DNA of 35,804 nucleotides from SYFY01 sp031385325 (GTDB taxonomy: Bacteria > Pseudomonadota > Gammaproteobacteria > Pseudomonadales > Azotimanducaceae), in NCBI GenBank assembly GCA_031385325.1, contig JANNBJ010000022.1, forward strand, positions 1 to 35,804, given 5' to 3'. Of this stretch, positions 24,786 through 32,133 are shown in pieces. Each line of letters starts with the position of its first letter. The first letter of the stretch is position 1. The notes below the pieces were generated by a model, which ran no database searches, was not told the origin of the DNA, and saw nothing but the letters and a program-made list of their open reading frames with translations. The position numbers and the translations under genes were made by a program.

Positions 24786-25937
24786 ATGTTGGAAATCGCC
24801 AATACAGATTCACAGGCTGCTGCCATCCCGAGTTTGCGTATTCTGATCCTCGGCACGCGAGGCCCCGGTTGTGAAGGCGGCATTGAGCGCCATGTCGAGG
24901 AACTCGTCCCTCTGTTTGTCTCCGAAGGCCACACGGTCGAAGTGCTCGGCCGATCCAGCTATCGAAATGATCGTTATCAGTGGCCTTCATCCGTCAAAGT
25001 GACATGGCTCTGGTCTGCCAGGGTCAGCTGGCTGGAGACACTCCTGCATTCTTTCCTCGGCGTGATGTACGCCATCATCAAGCGCCCGGACGTGTTGCAT
25101 ATCCACGCCATCGGCCCTGCCCTGTTTACTCCGTTGGCGCGACTCTTCGGATTGCGTGTTGTGGTTACGCACCATGGATTCGACTACGACCGTGAACGCT
25201 GGGGTGGGTTCGCCAAGTCCATCCTCAAGCTTGGTGAAAAGTTCGGCATGCAATTCGCCAACGAACGAATCGTGATTTCCAAAGTGATCAGGGACTCGGT
25301 TGATACCCATCACCACAGGTCTTCCTGCCTGATTCCTAACGGCGTGCGGCTGCCTGTTCCCTCGACGGCCCTTGAACACCCGTGCAAGCTCAAGCTTGAG
25401 AAAGGGCGTTACTTCATCCAGGTCAGCCGCTGCGTACCTGAAAAAAGACAGCACGATCTGATTGAAGCATTTCTGAAGGCAGCAGTTCCAGGGTGGAAAC
25501 TCGTACTCGTTGGCGGCATTCGAGAAGGTGATTCGTACGGCGAAAAACTGAAGACACTGGCCAATCGATCGAAAGATATCGTTCTGGCAGGATTCAGATC
25601 TGGCGAAGAGCTCAATCAGCTCTATTCTCACGCAGGCGTCTTCGTATTGCCGTCCTCGCATGAAGGTTTGCCTATCGCACTGCTCGAAGCGCTCAGCTAC
25701 GGGCTGAGTTCAATCGTTAGCGATATCCCGAGCAATCTTGAAGTGGACCTTCCGACCGATCATTACTTTCATCTCGGCGACACGGAAGAACTGGCTGCCA
25801 AGCTGCGAGAATTTTCGTCCATGCCCACCACTGGTGCGCAGCGCGCTCAGCGCAGGCAGCTGGTGCAGGATAAATACGACTGGAAGCCAATTGCTCTCCA
25901 GACTCTCAAAGTGTTGCGGCGCGCAGCCTCACGCTGA
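24786..25937 (+). CDS. GT4-family glycosyltransferase
   Basis: The 383-residue protein has the GT-B fold. The N-terminal domain begins LRILILGTRGPGCEGGIERH (residues 17-36) with the Gly-rich acceptor loop, followed by DVLHIHAIGPALFTPL and VVTHHGFDYDRERW. The donor domain has YFIQVSRCVPEKRQHDLIEA, LVLVGGIREGDSYG, and SSHEGLPIALLEALSYGL with the E-x7-E pair. The N-terminal wording is close to rhamnosyl- and mannosyltransferases of polysaccharide loci. It lies 187 bases downstream of the methyltransferase gene. Its last nine bases overlap the end of the convergent glycosyltransferase gene. Confidence 0.9.
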   Translation: MLEIANTDSQAAAIPSLRILILGTRGPGCEGGIERHVEELVPLFVSEGHTVEVLGRSSYRNDRYQWPSSVKVTWLWSARVSWLETLLHSFLGVMYAIIKRPDVLHIHAIGPALFTPLARLFGLRVVVTHHGFDYDRERWGGFAKSILKLGEKFGMQFANERIVISKVIRDSVDTHHHRSSCLIPNGVRLPVPSTALEHPCKLKLEKGRYFIQVSRCVPEKRQHDLIEAFLKAAVPGWKLVLVGGIREGDSYGEKLKTLANRSKDIVLAGFRSGEELNQLYSHAGVFVLPSSHEGLPIALLEALSYGLSSIVSDIPSNLEVDLPTDHYFHLGDTEELAAKLREFSSMPTTGAQRAQRRQLVQDKYDWKPIALQTLKVLRRAASR

Positions 25938-27149
25938 AAGCTGACGATACAACGCCTGCATCGCTTCGACGTAACGAACCGTCGAGAAGTCGCTTATGGC
26001 AATTCGATTCGCTTGCGTACCCATTGCACTGATCTGATCGTCGTTCATTGAGACATAACGCTGTAACAGCTCGGCGAGTTCATCAACACTTCGACTGGCA
26101 AACGTATGTCCGGTAATGCCTTCATGCACCATCTCGGGTATTCCGCCGATTCGGGCACCAATCACCGGTTTACCCAACGCATGCGCTTCGAGAATCGACA
26201 ACGGCGCGTTTTCGTACCACTCAGATGGCAACACCGCCGCGCGTGCCTTGCGCAGACAATCGTAGAGTGCTTCTCCGGATTGATAACCAGCAAACTCGAC
26301 CGCCGCTCCCAGTTGTTGCGCTAGTGTCTTCAACGCCTGATCCATCGGTCCGGTACCGACAATCAGGCCTCGGGTCCCGCTCTTTGCCAAAGCACGGATG
26401 AATGTGTCCAGCCCCTTTTCCTTGGATAGACGCCCGACATAGACAAAATACTCACCGGGACGGAAATCAGGTGTGAGCCGTGTCGTATCCACAAAATTCG
26501 GGATATGGACGAACTTGTCTCTCGGCCACCCCCACTCGACAAATTTTTCAATCAGGAAACGGGACGGCACGACAAACCGGTCCACACAATCGAGGTAGGT
26601 ATTCAGGGCCTTGTGCAGAGTCGCCTCAAACCAGACAAGCCCGCTCAACGCAAGGTTGCCTTTCATGCACCGATGAACCACGACGTTGCGTAGCTTTCCG
26701 CCTTTGCACCGCTCACAGACTTCCCCACCGGAGAGCATGTGGTAGGCGGGACAGGCAATCTTGAGATCATGCAGCGTGAGAACTACCGGTACGCCGGCAT
26801 CACGCAATGTGCGCAGGATCGCAGGCGACAGGTGGTGATAGATGTTGTGTGCGTGGGCAAGTTTGGGTTTTATCTTGTTCACCAGCTCACCGATCTTGTC
26901 CTGCGCTTCCGTTGAATACACCGCCTTGCCCGCCATGCGAATCTTCTGCCACGGACTGTAGTTGCCACCGAACTCCAGTTCCTCGATAAAGTGCGGGCTC
27001 CATTCACTGACAATATTCTTCGGGTGCTGCATACTGAACGGCACGACATTCCATCCAGCCCCTTCAAGTAACCGGTTGTGTTCCAGAAACACCACTTCTG
27101 CTCCGCCACGCGCGTAGTAGTAGTTGTTGATCGACAGCAGTGTACTCAT
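25929..27149 (-). CDS. GT4-family glycosyltransferase
   Basis: The 406-residue protein has the GT-B fold. It opens with LLSINNYYYARGGAEVVFLE (residues 4-23), has AHAHNIYHHLSPAIL and VVLTLHDLKIACPAYHML in the acceptor domain. A four-Cys-like patch follows (CPAYHML to CERCKGG), as in a subgroup of GT4 enzymes. The donor domain shows YFVYVGRLSKEKGLDTFIRA, LIVGTGPMDQ, and WYENAPLSILEAHALGKPVI with both glutamates. Its ATG overlaps the stop of the upstream epimerase gene (27146-27149), so these two are coupled. The end overlaps the neighbouring convergent gene by nine bases. Confidence 0.91.
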   Translation of the reverse strand: MSTLLSINNYYYARGGAEVVFLEHNRLLEGAGWNVVPFSMQHPKNIVSEWSPHFIEELEFGGNYSPWQKIRMAGKAVYSTEAQDKIGELVNKIKPKLAHAHNIYHHLSPAILRTLRDAGVPVVLTLHDLKIACPAYHMLSGGEVCERCKGGKLRNVVVHRCMKGNLALSGLVWFEATLHKALNTYLDCVDRFVVPSRFLIEKFVEWGWPRDKFVHIPNFVDTTRLTPDFRPGEYFVYVGRLSKEKGLDTFIRALAKSGTRGLIVGTGPMDQALKTLAQQLGAAVEFAGYQSGEALYDCLRKARAAVLPSEWYENAPLSILEAHALGKPVIGARIGGIPEMVHEGITGHTFASRSVDELAELLQRYVSMNDDQISAMGTQANRIAISDFSTVRYVEAMQALYRQLSA

Positions 27150-28060
27150 CGGCGAACAGAGTCCTCCTTGTACGATTGGACAGCGAGCGACAGCCCTTCT
27201 GCCAGCTTGACACGTGGTTTCCAGCCAAGAATTCGCCCGGTCTCCTCGATGTTGGCGAGACGTACCTGTTCCATCATTCGATCCTCGGCTCCGCCAAACG
27301 CCGGAGGCTCGTTCGTCTTCATGATCGAGAACAGCATCTCCACCACCTCGCGCACGCTGGCATACGTGCCGCTGCCGACATCAATCGTCTTCCCATCGGC
27401 GCCCTCTACCAGCCCCGCCAGTTCAAAGGCCCGCACGACATCATCGACGTATACCCAGTCAACCTGCCGCGTCCCGCTGGAAAATCTGGGAGTTTTCCCG
27501 CGATTGAGGGAGGTAATGACATAAGGCACAAGCTTTTGCATATCGGCCTGCCCCGGCCCGTACACCATGAACACGCGAAGCATCACGACTGACAAGCCGA
27601 ACAACGCGTGAAACATCCTCCCATAGGAGGCAGCCGCTGCTTTGGCCGCTGCGTACGGTGAACTCGGAACAGGCGATCCGGCTTCCGGGTCGGGCTCTTC
27701 AAGGGAGCCGGTCAACACGACTCGCTCACAACCATAGGTTTTGGCCGCCATGAGCAGGTGAACGGTACTGGTGAGGTTGCTGTGATACGTCGCTAGAACA
27801 ACTCCAGGGCTTCGCGCACCGACTACGTGGCTTGCCAGGTGCAGCACGATGTCCGGTTGAAACACCGCAAACAGGTCATCAACGGCTACACGATCGGCGA
27901 GGTCCAGGACAACCGAGCGTACGCCATCAAAGTCCGGGTGTCTGGTTCGACTCACCGCGACGACTTCCGCTCCCAATGCCGCCAGTTGCCGCGACAGCGG
28001 TCTGCCGATGAAGCCATGCCCGCCGGTTACAAGAACCCGTTTGTCCCGATAGTCCGTCAT
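27146..28060 (-). CDS. NAD(P)-dependent sugar-nucleotide epimerase/dehydratase (extended SDR)
   Basis: The 304-residue protein has the Rossmann motif VTGGHGFIG (residues 11-19, GxxGxxG). Asp53 lies in VVLDLAD, and LHLASHVVGA follows. The catalytic set is Ser119 (TGSLEEP) with Tyr136 and Lys140 in SPYAAAK. Later parts (MVYGPGQADMQKLVP and VDWVYVDDVVRAFELA) match the substrate-binding half of GalE/RfbB-type enzymes. It probably makes or modifies a nucleotide sugar for the coupled glycosyltransferase, whose start overlaps its stop (ATGA). The exact reaction cannot be deduced. Confidence 0.91.
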   Translation of the reverse strand: MTDYRDKRVLVTGGHGFIGRPLSRQLAALGAEVVAVSRTRHPDFDGVRSVVLDLADRVAVDDLFAVFQPDIVLHLASHVVGARSPGVVLATYHSNLTSTVHLLMAAKTYGCERVVLTGSLEEPDPEAGSPVPSSPYAAAKAAAASYGRMFHALFGLSVVMLRVFMVYGPGQADMQKLVPYVITSLNRGKTPRFSSGTRQVDWVYVDDVVRAFELAGLVEGADGKTIDVGSGTYASVREVVEMLFSIMKTNEPPAFGGAEDRMMEQVRLANIEETGRILGWKPRVKLAEGLSLAVQSYKEDSVRR

Positions 28061-28184
28061 CTCAACTGAATCCTGTCATCTGTGTATGGACAGACGCCTG
28101 TCCCGTGAATATCAACCCCTGTGCAAGCCACCGCTTTCCGGCTACCTTGTCCGTCAAGCCTGAAAACCCATCAACCATTGTTCC

Positions 28185-28190
28185 GGGAGG
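28185..28190 (+). promoter_or_regulatory. ribosome binding site GGGAGG fixing the SnoaL-like start
   Basis: GGGAGG is followed after five bases by ATG 28196. This fixes the start and excludes the longer frame from 28121, whose first 25 residues have no ribosome binding site. Confidence 0.8.
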
Positions 28191-28195
28191 ACACC

Positions 28196-28609
28196 ATGAT
28201 CAGTTCAGGACCCGTCGAAGACCGCCTCGCCATTCGCGAGCTGGTCGAATCTTACAATGATGCCGTAATGCGCTTCGATGCTGAAGCCTGGGCGGCCAAC
28301 TGGCGCGATGATGCCACATGGGCGTTGCCAGGTACCGGTGATGGCATCACAGGCAAGGCGAACTTTGTGCCGATGTGGCAGAACGCCATGTCAGGCTTTT
28401 CCTTTGTCGGCTTTTTTGCATCCGCTGGCCCGATTACGGTCACTGGCGACAAGGCCCATGCCACCTGGTACCAGCAGGAATTCCTGCATCAGAAAGATGG
28501 CGTGCGTCGCAACGTAACTGGCAAGTATGAGGACGACTACGTCAAGGCGGGTGGCCGCTGGTATTTCCAGAAGCGGAAGTACGAAGTGATGGAAACGCAT
28601 AACTTCTAG
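28196..28609 (+). CDS. SnoaL-like (NTF2-fold) protein
   Basis: The 137-residue protein has the NTF2-like layout. An N-terminal helix (EDRLAIRELVESYNDAVMRF, residues 7-26) and the strand WAANWRDDATWALPG are followed by a sheet with HATWYQQEFLHQKDG and GKYEDDYVKAGGRWYFQKRK, ending in YEVMETHNF. Related proteins are isomerases, dehydratases or ring-hydroxylating dioxygenase beta-type subunits; no catalytic residue is decisive. It is divergent from the epimerase gene by about 135 bases and stands alone. The hairpin GGGGTC/GACCCC at 28662-28677 may mark its end but has no T-run. Confidence 0.85.
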   Translation: MISSGPVEDRLAIRELVESYNDAVMRFDAEAWAANWRDDATWALPGTGDGITGKANFVPMWQNAMSGFSFVGFFASAGPITVTGDKAHATWYQQEFLHQKDGVRRNVTGKYEDDYVKAGGRWYFQKRKYEVMETHNF

Positions 28610-29177
28610 CGGACGCATACGGGTCGCATAGAGGTTGTGTAGAGGGAAATTCGGAAGGTTCGGGGTCGGGAGACCCCTCCTGCAATCGGGTTCTCGATGC
28701 TCATCGGGTCGAGGTGACGGAATTGCCCCCGCCTCCCCTCCCACACCACCGGACATGCGCACCCGCATCCGGTGGTTGGACTCATCGAAACAAACATCTC
28801 GATGCCAATAACTCACCGGTACTGCAGTCGATAGAACCACGCCACCCCACCTGCGGATGTCGTCCGCTGCGTCCACTGCACCGTCGACGTAATCTGACCA
28901 CGCTGCAACAGGTAGTACCCACTGTTCGAAACCGGCACCACTGCTTCAAACGCCCCATCGCCGCATCAAACGTGCGAGAAGTACGCACCGCGGCAGTGTT
29001 GCACCAAGGAATTTACAGGGTTTGGCGTTGCCACGAAGTGTGGGCTCGTGGCGCTCAACGCCTCCGTCGGCGCAGTCGGTCAGTCTCAAGTCCTAGCCCC
29101 GCGAACGTGGTCCGTGATGGACCCGGAACAAGGAACTCCATTTGTCATGCATCACGTGACGAGATACCGTCATTCCT
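28610..29177. other. decayed intergenic region, no intact gene
   Basis: This stretch of about 570 bases has a perfect 6-base-arm hairpin at 28662-28677 and a possible group II intron end at 28703-28775. Right of that, the reverse strand has only short broken frames; one reads AFEAVVPVSNSGYYLLQRG and ends at about 28811. That piece looks protein-like but has an upstream stop in frame. I regard the region as mobile-element and gene remnants. Confidence 0.45.
28703..28775 (-). mobile_element. possible 3' end of a group II intron (domains V-VI), remnant
   Basis: On the reverse strand a 30-base hairpin (28775-28746) pairs CCACCGGA with TCCGGTGG and TGCG with CGCA. The two-base bulge (TG) sits on the 3' side, the geometry of group II intron domain V. 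It is followed by a longer imperfect hairpin (GGGAGGGGAGGCGG ... CCGTCACCTCGACCC) ending in GAT, as expected for domain VI and the 3' splice end. The loop is only GGTG and the usual AGC catalytic triad is not obvious, so it is degenerate or from a divergent class. No reverse transcriptase gene precedes it. It could also be an unrelated inverted repeat. Confidence 0.4.
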
Positions 29178-29449
29178 GTGATCAAGACATTTTCTGATCG
29201 GCAGTCCTTGGCACTTTATTCGACCGGAATTTCCCGCCGGATGTGTACCGACGGACGGCGAGGAAATTGGAACACCTGGATTTGGCCAACACGGCGGCGG
29301 ATCTGAGGATTCCACCAGGCAATCGATTACATGCATTGACCGGTGACCGAAAAGGCCGGTACTCCATTTCGATCAATGATCAATGGCGTGTCTGCTTTCG
29401 ATTCGAAGATGGCGATGCCTTTGACGTCGAAATCTGCGACTACCACTGA
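29178..29449 (+). pseudogene. higB: HigB-type toxin with N-terminal frameshift
   Basis: The frame from GTG 29178 reads VIKTFSDRQSLALY, the expected beginning of a HigB/RelE-superfamily toxin, but then leaves the family frame. From about 29210 the family continues in another frame: TLFDRNFPPDVYRRTARKLE, then LRIPPGNRLHALTGDRKGRY, SISINDQWRVCFRFEDGDAF and DVEICDYH. One lost base at about 29205-29215 explains this; restoring it would give about 90 residues, the normal length. The only start in the second frame is GTG 29243, giving a 68-residue protein without the first strand and helix. It precedes higA by 12 bases, the usual toxin-first order. A toxin inactivated beside an intact antitoxin is a common end state. 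Confidence 0.65.
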
Positions 29450-29461
29450 GAGTACGAATAC

Positions 29462-29773
29462 ATGAGCATTCGCAACACCGGGCTCAAACGCCGACCGACT
29501 CACCCAGGCGCGATCCTCAGGGAGGACTTTCTGCCGGACTATGCACTCAACGCGACAAGTTTGGCTGAGGCCATCGTAGTTTCCAGGCAATCGATCAACG
29601 AACTGCTCCGTGAACGCCGCAATTTGAGTCCGGAAATGGCGCTCAGACTCGCTCGCCTGTTCGGTAACACACCGGAATTCTGGCTCAACGCGCAGCGCGC
29701 GGTGGACTTGTGGGACGCCAGAGAAGAGATCAAGGATGACGTGGCTGGAATTCTTCCACTAAACGTGGCTTGA
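29462..29773 (+). CDS. higA: HigA-type antitoxin, XRE-family helix-turn-helix
   Basis: The 103-residue protein is typical of HigA. It begins GLKRRPTHPGAILREDFLPD (residues 7-26) and carries a helix-turn-helix at about 33-57 (SLAEAIVVSRQSINELLRER, then NLSPEMALRLARLF). The family end NTPEFWLNAQRAVDLWDA lies near 71-88. It binds the HigB toxin and the operon promoter. It follows the broken higB by 12 bases. The protein looks intact, so it may still act as a DNA-binding repressor or protect against related toxins. Confidence 0.9.
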   Translation: MSIRNTGLKRRPTHPGAILREDFLPDYALNATSLAEAIVVSRQSINELLRERRNLSPEMALRLARLFGNTPEFWLNAQRAVDLWDAREEIKDDVAGILPLNVA

Positions 29774-29930
29774 GCCATCCGTCACCTGGAATTCCGTGCA
29801 GGCGACGCGACGTTCAAGTCACACGTCTAGTATTCCGTGAACGCCAAGTTGGTCATCTTTTTGAACTGGACCGTAGCCTCGGTGACATCCCAGTTCCAGG
29901 GGATCTGCAGGGTTTACCACGAGGTGTGTC

Positions 29931-29954
29931 CGCGTGATGGTGCGCGTGATGGTG
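29931..29954 (+). repeat. 12-bp tandem duplication upstream of vapB
   Basis: CGCGTGATGGTG occurs twice in a row, ending 23 bases before the vapB start. VapBC complexes repress their own promoter by binding sites in this region, so the repeat may be part of an operator; this is inference. Confidence 0.6.
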
Positions 29955-29965
29955 TTTTGGCTGTT

Positions 29966-29970
29966 GGGAG
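29966..29970 (+). promoter_or_regulatory. ribosome binding site GGGAG fixing the vapB start
   Basis: GGGAG lies seven bases before ATG 29978. This makes the longer frame from 29837 unnecessary; its first 47 residues do not match the antitoxin family. Confidence 0.7.
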
Positions 29971-29977
29971 ACACGAC

Positions 29978-30268
29978 ATGATCGAGACCCGTATTACCAA
30001 GTTGTTCAAGAACGGCGCCAGCCAGGCCGTCCGCCTGCCTATGGAGTTCCGCTTCGAGGGGAAGGAGGTGTTTGTCAGTCGCGACGACGCAACTGGCGAT
30101 GTCATCCTGTCCACCCGGCCCGGTGCCAGAGTCTGGCGCGAGTTCTTCAAGCTGCTGCACGCAGTGGACGTACCCGATGATTTTCTGGCTGAACGCCCGT
30201 TGAACGTGGTGCCGCCCGAGCGCGGTGTGCTTGATGATGAGGCACCGCAATCGTCGGCAAGGTGCTGA
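29978..30268 (+). CDS. vapB: VapB-type antitoxin, AbrB/SpoVT-like swapped-hairpin DNA-binding protein
   Basis: The 96-residue protein starts METRITKLFKNGASQAVRLP-like (here MIETRITKLFKNGASQAVRL), the classic VapB/MazE-type beginning. It continues with FEGKEVFVSRDDATGDVILS. The C-terminal half is the toxin-binding part and is Pro/Glu/Asp-rich. The last bases overlap the vapC frame (TGA at 30266-30268), the normal coupled arrangement. The antitoxin is complete although its toxin is not. Confidence 0.88.
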   Translation: MIETRITKLFKNGASQAVRLPMEFRFEGKEVFVSRDDATGDVILSTRPGARVWREFFKLLHAVDVPDDFLAERPLNVVPPERGVLDDEAPQSSARC

Positions 30269-30474
30269 CGATGCTGCACATGCTGGACATCGATACGGCC
30301 AGCTACCTGATCAAGGGCAAGTCACCTGCGGTCGAAGCGAAGCTGGCCGCGCTGGTGCCGGCAATGGTTTGCGTTTCGGTGATGACACGGGCAGAAATGC
30401 TGTACGACCTCAAGCGCTTGCCAGCCGACGACTGGTGGCACATCGCGCGTGCAGTGGGCGCTGTGCCCACCTGA
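30262..30474 (+). pseudogene. vapC: VapC-type PIN-domain toxin, C-terminally truncated
   Basis: The frame gives about 67-70 residues instead of the usual 130-140. It has the PIN start MLHMLDIDTASYLIKGKSP with the first catalytic Asp, and VSVMTRAEMLYDLKRLPAD with the conserved Glu. It then diverges after about position 30430 and stops at a TGATCA palindrome. The C-terminal half with the remaining acidic metal ligands is missing, so the toxin should not cleave RNA. Possible starts are GTG 30262, ATG 30271 and ATG 30280. The break is followed by unrelated sequence, so an insertion or deletion joined it to foreign DNA. Confidence 0.75.
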
Positions 30475-30757
30475 TCAGACCGGTACTTCGTTCCCGAAAG
30501 CACGCTGAATCGGCTCGTCCGAGGTGTTCGTTCGCTTGTCCCACACCTCAGAGCCAGCATTCTGTACTTGGGTCTCGTCATTGACCGCTTTTGCACCGCT
30601 GTAACCAGCCGTTTCTGGTCGTTATCAACAAATCCACCTCGCCTATGTACCGCCAACTCGACAAATTCATCTAACAAGCCTACGTTCGTGAATAGTGCGG
30701 GCTGGTTTAGCGCAACGGGCAGCTTAGTTCGAGGTTGCGGATTTCGAAGATAAGATC

Positions 30758-30773
30758 GCGGACAGGAGTCCGC
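30758..30773. repeat. REP-like palindrome
   Basis: GCGGAC-AGGA-GTCCGC is a perfect 6-base-arm hairpin followed by TCCTACG. The wording resembles the dispersed GCGG-type palindromic repeats found in intergenic DNA of many gammaproteobacteria. Only one copy is seen in this window. Confidence 0.5.
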
Positions 30774-30842
30774 TCCTACGACGGGCGGCGAGCAGCATCT
30801 GCTAACTGCCTCGGTAGAATCCTCTTGCTCATTGTCAGCAGT

Positions 30843-31004
30843 CAACGCGACTTTGGTATCGAGCAGAAAGTGACAGGTGTAAAAATCCTGATGATTGATA
30901 CCAAGTCCATGCACGGCCCTGGCGATTGCACCGATGCGCTTGACGAGCCCTCTCTTGACACGAGCTGTGCGCACAGGCGCGGCTTTCAGCGCGGACACAC
31001 ACAT
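30843..31004 (-). pseudogene. fragment of a lipopolysaccharide-core kinase (RfaP/InaA-like)
   Basis: The reverse strand encodes about 54 residues that match the catalytic part of RfaP/InaA-type lipopolysaccharide kinases. They include VKRGLVKRIGAIARAVHGLG and then INHQDFYTCHFLLDTKVAL, with the kinase-type His38-Gln-Asp40. The family normally has about 250 residues or more. Here neither the N-terminal lobe nor the C-terminal metal-binding Asp segment is present, and the frame runs on into unrelated sequence. It lies just downstream of the kinase-fold gene of the secretion cluster, on the same strand. It is a remnant of a gene that probably phosphorylated heptose or Kdo of the core. Confidence 0.55.
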
Positions 31005-31080
31005 GCGGCGACATGGTGCGACTGGTCGCTGCTTGCTGATTCAATCGTCGCGCGCTTTTTGCCGGCCAGCGACTCGTCGC

Positions 31081-32133
31081 TCAAAGCCTGCGGATTGCAC
31101 GTGCTGCCGATTGGTACCAGTCGCTCAACGGTGCAGTGAGCGGTGAGGCCATCGACCACCGTGCTGCGCGCGCACAAAGAGTCTCTGCACAGGCCAGAGT
31201 GCAACCAACCTTGTCTCGTGTCAGGCAGCGCTCGAGATCCATCCAATCATCACCCCGGTATCTCAGGATGAGTCCAAGTCTGACCGCAGTATGAAACGTT
31301 CCGTAAACCATGAGGTACTCACGTGCGACTGCAGGATCGATGCCCTGTCCAAAGGTGCACAGGTGGCGCTCCAGCAGCCGCTCTTCCACATCGACATCGT
31401 CCTTCACATATTCGTCGGACAGCAACCATGCAACATCATCAAGCGGGTTCCGGAGACCTGCGTGCTCCCAGTCAAACCAGGCCACAACACCGGCTTCGCT
31501 CACCATGGCATTGCCGGGTCGTGCATCCCACTTCACAAAGCTGGTCCGCTGAGGTTTCAGCAAGCGCACCAGTCCCTTGTCGTTCAACCTGGGAACTTTG
31601 ATCTTCAGGTATTCACCAAGGATGGCGGGTCGCTCCACAAAGGCGTGTATCCATTTGCTCTGCGTTCCAAGAGGACTCAATCGATCCTCGATACCCCCAG
31701 CGCAGGCGGCTAGCTGAGCACGCCTGAGCCCATCGAGTGCGTTGTCGAGGAGGCAGAAGCGTACTTCAGCATCATCAGTCTGCAACGCGATCGACAATCG
31801 CTGTCCGGTCAATGCTTCCTGTAGAAGAATACGTTTCCCATCCGCTCCGAGCAGCCTCGGTACTGGCGCTCCACCATCGGCAAGCGCTCGCAGGATCATG
31901 CATTCGTTTACGGCAAGTGAATCACTGTCGCGCTGCGTGCCGATGATCCGACGACCATCGGTCAGATGGATCAGGTAACTTTCGCGAGTGCGTCCACCTG
32001 GATACTCGATCTCACGAACCTCGGCCTGCAGCAGATCTCTGCAGGCCGTCGTGAGCGCCCGGCTACGGGAACGTCTGACTTTTTCGTCGTCGCTCAGGCT
32101 CTCCCGCCGCCCCATCGATACGTTCGCTACCAT
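31081..32133 (-). CDS. aminoglycoside-phosphotransferase-fold kinase, coupled to type I secretion genes
   Basis: The 350-residue protein has the APH/choline-kinase fold. The N-lobe has EYPGGRTRESYLIHL (43-57) and VNECMILRALADGGAPVPRL (75-94). The C-lobe catalytic loop is SFVKWDARPGNAM with Asp203 and Asn208, followed by VAWFDWEHAG with the metal-binding Asp221. The His usually two residues before the catalytic Asp is Lys201 here. The start overlaps the stop of the HlyD-type gene as TGATG (32131-32135), so it is translationally coupled to the secretion pair. No membrane segment or signal is seen, so it acts in the cytoplasm. Substrate unknown: it could phosphorylate a small molecule, a sugar or the exported protein. 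It is the last intact gene of the cluster. Confidence 0.82.
   Translation of the reverse strand: MVANVSMGRRESLSDDEKVRRSRSRALTTACRDLLQAEVREIEYPGGRTRESYLIHLTDGRRIIGTQRDSDSLAVNECMILRALADGGAPVPRLLGADGKRILLQEALTGQRLSIALQTDDAEVRFCLLDNALDGLRRAQLAACAGGIEDRLSPLGTQSKWIHAFVERPAILGEYLKIKVPRLNDKGLVRLLKPQRTSFVKWDARPGNAMVSEAGVVAWFDWEHAGLRNPLDDVAWLLSDEYVKDDVDVEERLLERHLCTFGQGIDPAVAREYLMVYGTFHTAVRLGLILRYRGDDWMDLERCLTRDKVGCTLACAETLCARAARWSMASPLTAPLSDWYQSAARAIRRL

Larger units (their letters stand above)
30475..31080. other. decayed region after truncated vapC, no intact gene
   Basis: About 600 bases contain a REP-like palindrome, a lipopolysaccharide-kinase fragment on the minus strand and short protein-like frames. 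One of these, on the minus strand, ends SDEPIQRAFGNEVPV near 30478. A long minus-strand open frame (30303-31004) runs through, but only its first 54 residues resemble a known family, and it also crosses the vapC fragment antisense. I read the region as a gene graveyard. Confidence 0.5.

Noticed and set aside
24987..25661. 224-residue minus-strand frame
   Set aside because: It is antisense to a clear GT4 glycosyltransferase and has no recognisable motif.
28662..28677. Intrinsic terminator of the SnoaL-like gene
   Set aside because: GGGGTC-GGGA-GACCCC is a good hairpin but is not followed by a T-run on either strand, so I mention it only as a hairpin.
30303..31004. 233-residue minus-strand frame as one full gene
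   Set aside because: Only the first 54 residues match a family (lipopolysaccharide kinase); the rest is unlike it and runs antisense through vapC, so I list only the fragment.
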